DNA from: Paragordius varius
Taxonomy: Eukaryota; Nematomorpha
Direction of reading: 5' to 3'
Assembly (NCBI GenBank): GCA_964247055.1
Contig: OZ176052.1
Span: 7,750,001-7,814,000 of the forward strand
Length of the DNA stretch: 64,000 nucleotides
Below, piece after piece: positions 57,787 through 64,000 of this stretch. Made by a program: the position numbers and the translations under genes. The notes beneath the pieces were generated by a model, which was given only the letters and a program-made list of their open reading frames with translations, ran no database searches and had not been told where the DNA came from. Each line of letters starts with the position of its first letter. The first letter of the stretch is position 1.

Positions 57787-59308
57787 TTTTTTTATTATTT
57801 ATTATACAAATTATTTTTGATAGCAATTTATCGAGCTAAGCCTATTATTATGTTACAAATAGTTTAACTAATTCGGAAAATCTCGTTGTATAGCATGGTA
57901 TTAAATCTGTTTATCAACTAATAATTTGGTTGTATGGGCTTGTTTTATTTAAATACTGGTTCTGACTATTCGTATTTAAAGCGGTAAATTGCTTTTTGGT
58001 TATCAAAACGCCGAATAGTACTAGATTAGGTATTGGTTTTATAGTATTGTAAACAGTTATAACGAATATAAAAATTTTAGATGCCTGATATTGACTTTGG
58101 ACCAAACAGATTGAGAGAATTACACTATAATATTTCTTTCATTATCAACTAATTAAAAAATGTGTGCCATGCAATCAAAATATTTTTTTTAAAAAACCCA
58201 TTAAATTTGATATATTTTTTTGATTCCAATGCGGCTAGATTAATCGTTTGTTACCATTCCTAAATTTTATCAATGTAAAATGTTTGCGATGCGGGATATT
58301 TAATAATCACCTCTAAAAAACCTTGAAAAATATCCACATTTTAAAAAGATATAGGGGAGGCCTAATTCATGAGAATCCTTTATTTCTTTACAATTTGTAA
58401 ATAATTATTTCTCATTACTATGATTGACAATTATTATTGAACACTTTGATGTGGGTTTACAAAAGATAAGCTGAAAGTACATTCGCTTGTGGGAATCGTT
58501 TTATTGAATAGGCGGTAAAAACTTAGCAATTCTAGATCCTCGTATATAATGCGACAAAACCATTTCTTAGAAAAAGAGAAACTCCCATAAAAACTCTTTT
58601 AAAACTTCATATTTAAAGCCCTGGGATTAAAAAATCTTTATATATCTTTCCCGCAAAAGTGAAATGATAATAAAAGGTTTTCACTTAGAACTCTTAATAT
58701 ACATGTTAAAACAATCGATTCCCAAAAGTGTAATCCAAACTTATGAATTATTACAATACTGGAAAATTTTAAGGCATCCAATCCTGAGACATTCCAAAGC
58801 ATACGGTTATAACTAAAAACATAATGAATAGCCAAATATAATAAAGTAAAAAAATTTCTGTCAATTAATTCTAATTCAAGTTAAGGGGTCGGAAAAATTA
58901 TAGCGTTTTTTTAAATTTTGAAATATTTTAAGAACTTTTTCTCTTGTAAAGTTACTACATCCCTATTATCTATCTACAGTATGCATATTTTAGCTTATTG
59001 GTCAATTAGTAATACGTAGCGTGTGTTTTATAAAACAAATTTGACCATAATAAAATTATAATTAGAGAAAAAGTTGTTTAATTTCAACATTTCGTTTTTA
59101 CATACTTTACCGTGTTAACGATTGAACAGCTATAATGTGAATAAGCCATCATAAATGTGCATATTGTAAAATCAAGTTTGTTTTTACCAAAATTTGTTAA
59201 GCGTGATATGCTTTATTTAAAACTTTAATTTATATATTCCACGCGATATTTAGGTTTAAAGTTTTACCTAAAAAAAGGTTATTTCCAGTCTAAATTTTTA
59301 CTCCTAAG
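57787..59308. other. intergenic, no gene seen
   Basis: AT-rich. Contains a degraded end (TAATGTGAATAAGCCATC...ATATTGTAA, 59137-59172) related to the foldback MITE at 11903-12085. Otherwise nothing recognised. Confidence 0.45.
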
Positions 59309-59546
59309 CAGAGGAATAGCTAGGGGGAAAGGGGGGCTGATGCACCGGGTGCCATAGTTAAACAGGCGCCGGATTTTAAAATTTATTAATTTTATTTCAA
59401 AAAATAGGTGTTTAAAAATTATTATTTTAAATAATACATAAATAACACCCATCATGAGTGGTATTGTCTAAAAGCGGTAGGGGTTATGGAGGGGGTACCA
59501 TCACGGATTCATGCACCGGGCGCCAGAAATGCAAGCTATGCCTCTG
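59309..59546. mobile_element. small MITE, CAGAGGxATAGCTxG ends
   Basis: 238 bp, CAGAGGAATAGCTAGGGGG at the left and AGCTATGCCTCTG at the right, inverted copies apart from two bases. GATGCACCGGGTGCC near the left end and CATGCACCGGGCGCC near the right form a second inner repeat. Non-coding. Confidence 0.7.
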
Positions 59547-59637
59547 TACTTCCATACAATATTTGGGATCATTTTTATTAGTTACAAAAACTTAGTTAAG
59601 ATATTCTTTTTAACACTTGGATACAACACATTCATTT

Positions 59638-60035
59638 CAGTCTTTCGATTCAAATTGGGGTCGTTGGATACCCCAGACCTGTTTAAAATTAAATACTAGA
59701 AAATATGGAATGAATTGAAACTATGGCATGAACCAAATTATAAAAATATCAAAAATACTTGATATAACTTATAATTAAAACCCAAAGGTAAAAATTTGTC
59801 AACCTGACATGTGTGCATTAGCTAAATTTTAAAATAATACAAAATAAACCACTTTATATGTTTCTATCAATCTTAGATGTCATTTAAATAAAAAATTAGC
59901 TTTAATTTTGACTTTAAAATTAAACACGATATTTTGCAAAAATTTTGCAAAATAAATATGAAGTAGTTTGATATGGATTTTTTCAAAACCAAATTTTATT
60001 TAGATTTGGCTTATTTATATAATTTTTAAGGGATT
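59638..60035. mobile_element. MITE, TTCGATTCAAATTGGGG family, copy 3 (truncated)
   Basis: Starts CAGTCTTTCGATTCAAATTG and then GATACCCCAGACCTGTTTAAAA. Matches the interior of copy 1 up to about 60035, where the similarity stops without the opposite end. Confidence 0.65.
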
Positions 60036-60977
60036 TGTGAGGATTGTTGATTGATATTCCAATATTTATAAATTCTATTTTGCTTCGCTCTCATGTAAGA
60101 TTTAAAATAAAACAGTATAAATATTTTACACACTCATAAACCAGATGACAAAAAAATGCAAAATATTTGGTTTTATTTTGATATATAATTTTTTTACCGA
60201 ATAAAGTATGAATGTTAAGATTTTAATAGGGAGTTTAGCTAGTTAATAATTAAATTTTAATATAGTTTTTCATTAAAATTTTGTCTTTTAAGTGTGATAA
60301 AAGAAAAACGCCATCTTTTGACCTGAAATTTTATAGAAACCCTAACTATAAGATTTTATGCTATTTATATATTGAAAATATCTCTTAAAATGATATTTCG
60401 GATTTTATCATTATTTTTTGAATTATCCTTAATTTTCACTTTTTGCCCGATTTCGATTTTCTCACTATATTTCAAAAACAAATTGTCAACAAATAAAAAT
60501 TTTTGCCGCAAATGAATACGCTGGTCATAAGCTATTTCACGAAAAAAAATTTTTTTGTTAAATCAAAATGACCCTCTTTTTTGCACAGTCTATATACAAC
60601 TAGGCTTGTTTTTTTTAAAAAAAAAACATTTTTTATTCTTTTATGGGCTAACATTGTTTTATGCTATACGCTACTGTATAGTATTCACTAATTTACAAAT
60701 TGGTATTTTCGACCCTTGTTATTTATTAGATTGACCAGTAACCTCATATTAAAATTGATCCGGTGTCCACAAAGGTTTAGCTTTAGATAATCATTATAGA
60801 TCATTTGCTTCAAATATATGTAATTTTTGACCATGAAATATACGTTTACCAAATCAGGTGGATGTGTGCGCATATGACTATTAATTTGAAAGGTATAAAA
60901 TAAAATACTGCGCACCTTTATATAAAATACAACTATTTTTTATATTTCCCCCTTTTGAGAGTGTGATATAAACAATG

Positions 60978-62113
60978 GGTGGAGTGAATAAAAAAAAGGA
61001 AACACTCTTTCCTTAGCTTTTTTAAGAGATTCCTTAATTTGGAGTGAATAAAAAGCTAAGGAAACCCTAAAAAAATTAACATTAGATTTTTAAGGAAACA
61101 CTTGTTTTCAAGTGAATAAAAAAATTTATTAAAGCAAACCCTACATATTTTTTAGGATGCTAAATACCATCCTTATATATTTATAAATTTTATAACAATC
61201 GATAGTAGAGGATCAAACAAGGCAATTAGAGCTAATACGGTTTTGATATTAGATTCGATAAGTTTAAATTTCAATTTTCAAAGTTATTTTTATACATTTT
61301 AGATTTTTCTAGTATATTTGGAATACAGCGTAGAAACTAAATGTTTGCTCAACGATCTTAGATAAGAAACAAAAAAAGATATAAGAGAATCAATTATCTA
61401 TGAAACAAAATCTACGATTTAATAATCAAACAATAAACTTTATGACAAAATACTTTTTCCTGATTTCGATTAACGAACAAATCTCATTTCTTAGTATATG
61501 CAAGCCTCAAAAATATTAAGTCAATCAGTTTCTTAGTTATTCTTGCTAAATGAAAATTTGTATACAAACTATTATTTATCATAAAAAAAATGTATAAATA
61601 AACTTTAATCTATTTATTATTTAATATAAAATGTGAATTAGATTGTCATAATAATTTAAAAATTCTTCCGATTCTGTGCGATCTTAAGAATTTAGGAATA
61701 TTTCCTCCGATTTCGTGCGATCTTTTATGACAACGTTTCCTGTATTATTTAAATCATATTTTTTTGATTGAAGTTTTCATATCTATCGCTATATCTGATC
61801 TATCTCATAATAATTCTTTGTTTCTGTCAACAAATCATTTTGTAGATTTTTATAAGCTTCTTTTTTTGAATTACAATATATGGTACCATAGATTTGTTTA
61901 AAACTATGGGATATCTAAAATATTAAATATTAAGTTACTTGCAAGAATAAGTCTCAATTTTTCATTAGGTACATTTATATCGGTTTTAGGCATGGTTTAA
62001 GGAAACTCGAGAGTTAATCAGATGTGTTTTTTATATGAATTATAAGGAAACCCTTTCTTTGAAAAAGTGAGCATAGGAAACACTTAAAGGGTTTCCTTTT
62101 TTTTATTCACTCC
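60978..62113. mobile_element. 1.1 kb non-autonomous TIR element
   Basis: Left end GGGTGGAGTGAATAAAAAAA then GGAAACACT; right end is the inverted AGGGTTTCC then TTTTTTTTATTCACTCCACCC. Both ends adjoin AAT, a possible 3-bp target duplication. Inside the left end the phrase GGAGTGAATAAAAAGC is repeated with spacing of about 65 bp, as is AAGGAAACCCT near both ends. No coding region. Confidence 0.75.
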
Positions 62114-63610
62114 ACCCAATGGTTTGTTGATTTTTTTTCAACATATACAAATATAAACGCGAGCCATTATGCAAATATACGTTTTATTGTATATTGGAAA
62201 AAATAAAAACACGTAAAAAGCTTTTTCCAGTTTTTATTTCTAAAATTAATTATAATCGATATGATAATTAATTCTGAAAATTGAATTATGTGTCAACGGC
62301 AATAAATGGTTTCTAACAACATTTTTTTGGAGTTTTTTGAAGAGTTATATTTAGTTCGCTACCAGCTATTACTCATTGAGAAAGCAATCAACAATATAAA
62401 TTTTTAAAAAATCTGTTATAATTAATTTAGCACTGTGTGTAATAAAATGTAGTCATTTTATGCATACATAGTAAAGGGAATAAATTTATTACACATACAT
62501 TGTCCATTGTTTATTATATATTTAAATTATCATGTACGCATAAAAAATATTTATTTTATTTTTACTCCTTTTTTTCAGATTCTCCTTTATATCTCGCGGT
62601 TAATGTATTACAGTAATAATTTTTATATTTTTTTTATAATTTAATTAGTAAATCTATCAACATATTTGAACATAGATAATTTGAAAAGTTTTATCAAAGC
62701 GTTTGCTGTTTTGCAATGATATACAACATTTATGCAAATTAGTTCCCAAAAAGTTTAACCACACAGCATATACACATTTACAAGAAACGAATGACAAAGT
62801 GGACAAAGTGTTTCATCAATAAATAATATTTCTTTGATACTTTGAAAGTTCATCCGTTATTACAGAGTAAGATTGCCATTATTATTCTTATTAGTTTTTT
62901 GCACTAATGCCTTGATATTCTGTATTGATCATTATCATTCCGAAAAATCTTTATCCAATTATAAGCTAGTATTTTGGATATCTGACTCTAATTATAATTT
63001 TGTTTTCAGCATTTATTGTGTACAATACTCTAAGAAATTACCATTTTTGAAAGTTCTTACAATACACCTCATCTCACATCCAATACCAAAATAAAACTTA
63101 TAATTTTAATCTTCTATCCCTTGCTACACATATCCCACCGAAAAAGTTAATATACTCTAACAGGTTGCTGTAAAAAGTTTTTTGTCATAAAAAGGGTTCG
63201 CATTATGTGACACACATTTGGAAATATTTACCATGTATTATTATAGAAGTTGATCCAAATACATTTGGTAAAAGTGCTTTTATCCGTTTTTTGGATCCCT
63301 TGATAAATTATTTATGAGATTTTATCGTAGTACTAACGGAATCATTTAACTATAAACTACAAAGTTTAAACGCTTTACTTTTGAAAGTTTACACGTAACA
63401 AAATTACAGGCATATATGGATGGCAGTTAACGGTAATCACACGACACTTATACACTCCTTAAAAATGTTTTTGTTGGTCATTCCTTATCTTTTATAAATG
63501 ATCCATAATAATAAACTTTATAGTTTTAATTCAAAAGAACTCTACATAGTTTTTAGCGTTTCTAGTGGCTGTGCTATATTTTATATGCATAAGAATTTAT
63601 CATTATCATC
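62114..63610. other. upstream region of the integrin alpha gene
   Basis: AT-rich, no other gene seen. The open frame at 62873-63094 starts at a non-ATG codon after an in-frame stop and is not called. The promoter of the integrin gene should lie at the right end, but I cannot point to a core element. Confidence 0.4.
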
Positions 63611-63894
63611 ATGACATCTATTACAAATTTTATTGGTCTTACCAAATTTTTCCCTCAAACAATCCAGCAATTATTACAAAAGCCAAATATATCGTTGATT
63701 AAGCTATATATAGCAATTTTTACCACAATTGTATGTAGTATCTTAGTTAATACGCTCAGCAGGACATCGCTTGGATGTAATGCATTCAACCTGGACACCG
63801 ATGTCCCAATCATCAAAACAGGTGTTGTCAATAGCTATTTTGGGTTTTCGGTCGCTCAACATCAAATCAATTTTGGCCGCTTTAGGGAAAAAGT
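63611..63894 (+). CDS. integrin alpha subunit, first coding exon (partial)
   Basis: Integrin alpha chains pair with beta chains as cell-surface receptors for extracellular matrix. ATG at 63611 begins 94 codons ending at a strong donor (GTAAGT at 63895), phase 2. After a hydrophobic segment (IKLYIAIFTTIVCSILV, about residues 31-47) that would act as signal peptide or anchor, the sequence reads CNAFNLDTDVPI and NSYFGFSVAQHQ. That is the start of the first beta-propeller blade: FNLD, then FGFSV before the expected LLVGAP of the next exon. The signal is preceded by an unusually long N-terminal stretch of about 30 residues; translation might start later, but no other Met lies before the hydrophobic segment. 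Which alpha class (RGD-, laminin-binding or PS-type) cannot be told from one exon. The rest lies beyond the window. Confidence 0.8.
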
Positions 63895-64000
63895 GTAAGT
63901 TAATTTACGTATTTTTACCACAAGTAGATTTTATTTAGTTTTTAGAATTAGGAATCGCATTTTTTATGTAAACAACTTTTTTTAAATTGAGTTTTTATAA

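Noticed and set aside
62873-63094. Signal-peptide-like frame (LLFLLVFCTNALIF)
   Set aside because: No ATG, with an in-frame stop just upstream. The hydrophobic start is easily produced by T-rich DNA.

Overview
The window is a very AT-rich, intron-containing eukaryotic sequence. The proteins (a CRIM1-like VWC receptor, ERGIC-53, an integrin alpha subunit, a Kunitz domain) make it metazoan, probably an invertebrate. The strongest clue to lineage is the introns. Besides ordinary introns of 0.1-2.4 kb, at least six host introns are only 22-28 nt long, each needed to keep a conserved protein in frame. As far as I know, introns averaging about 26 nt are a hallmark of dicyemid mesozoans among animals, but this window is not compact, so I do not assign a species.

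Layout: 67-465 is the last exon of DUS3L (+). 2002-2718 is an unrecognised single-exon gene for a Lys-rich protein (+). 7901-20460 is a 13-exon CRIM1-like transmembrane protein (+) of about 1021 residues. 22050-22219 is a Kunitz-domain exon (+). 22918-30322 is LMAN1/ERGIC-53 in ten exons (-). 31899-36527 is a 4.6 kb DNA transposon with TIRs of about 450 bp, itself hit by a MITE. 36528-47287 is gene-poor and holds several hAT-type MITEs. 47288-49662 looks like a non-autonomous Helitron with a satellite-like tandem core. About 49995-53045 is a decayed APE/RT LINE whose 5' sequence resembles RTE/BovB elements. 53916-54446 is TMA16 (-), head to head with PRIM2 (54545-57770, +). 57771-63610 is gene-poor with more MITEs and a 1.1 kb TIR element. 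63611-63894 is the first coding exon of an integrin alpha gene (+), cut off by the window end.

The genes are ordinary, unlinked metazoan functions: tRNA modification, BMP-type extracellular signalling, ER-Golgi cargo export, ribosome biogenesis, DNA priming and cell adhesion. The unusual content lies in how they are built: ultra-short introns, the same intron size class inside a resident transposase, a head-to-head TMA16/PRIM2 pair with almost no spacer, and a Kunitz exon that could splice in phase onto the CRIM1-like gene. I see no CRISPR array, tRNA, rRNA, retroviral or Polinton-like element.
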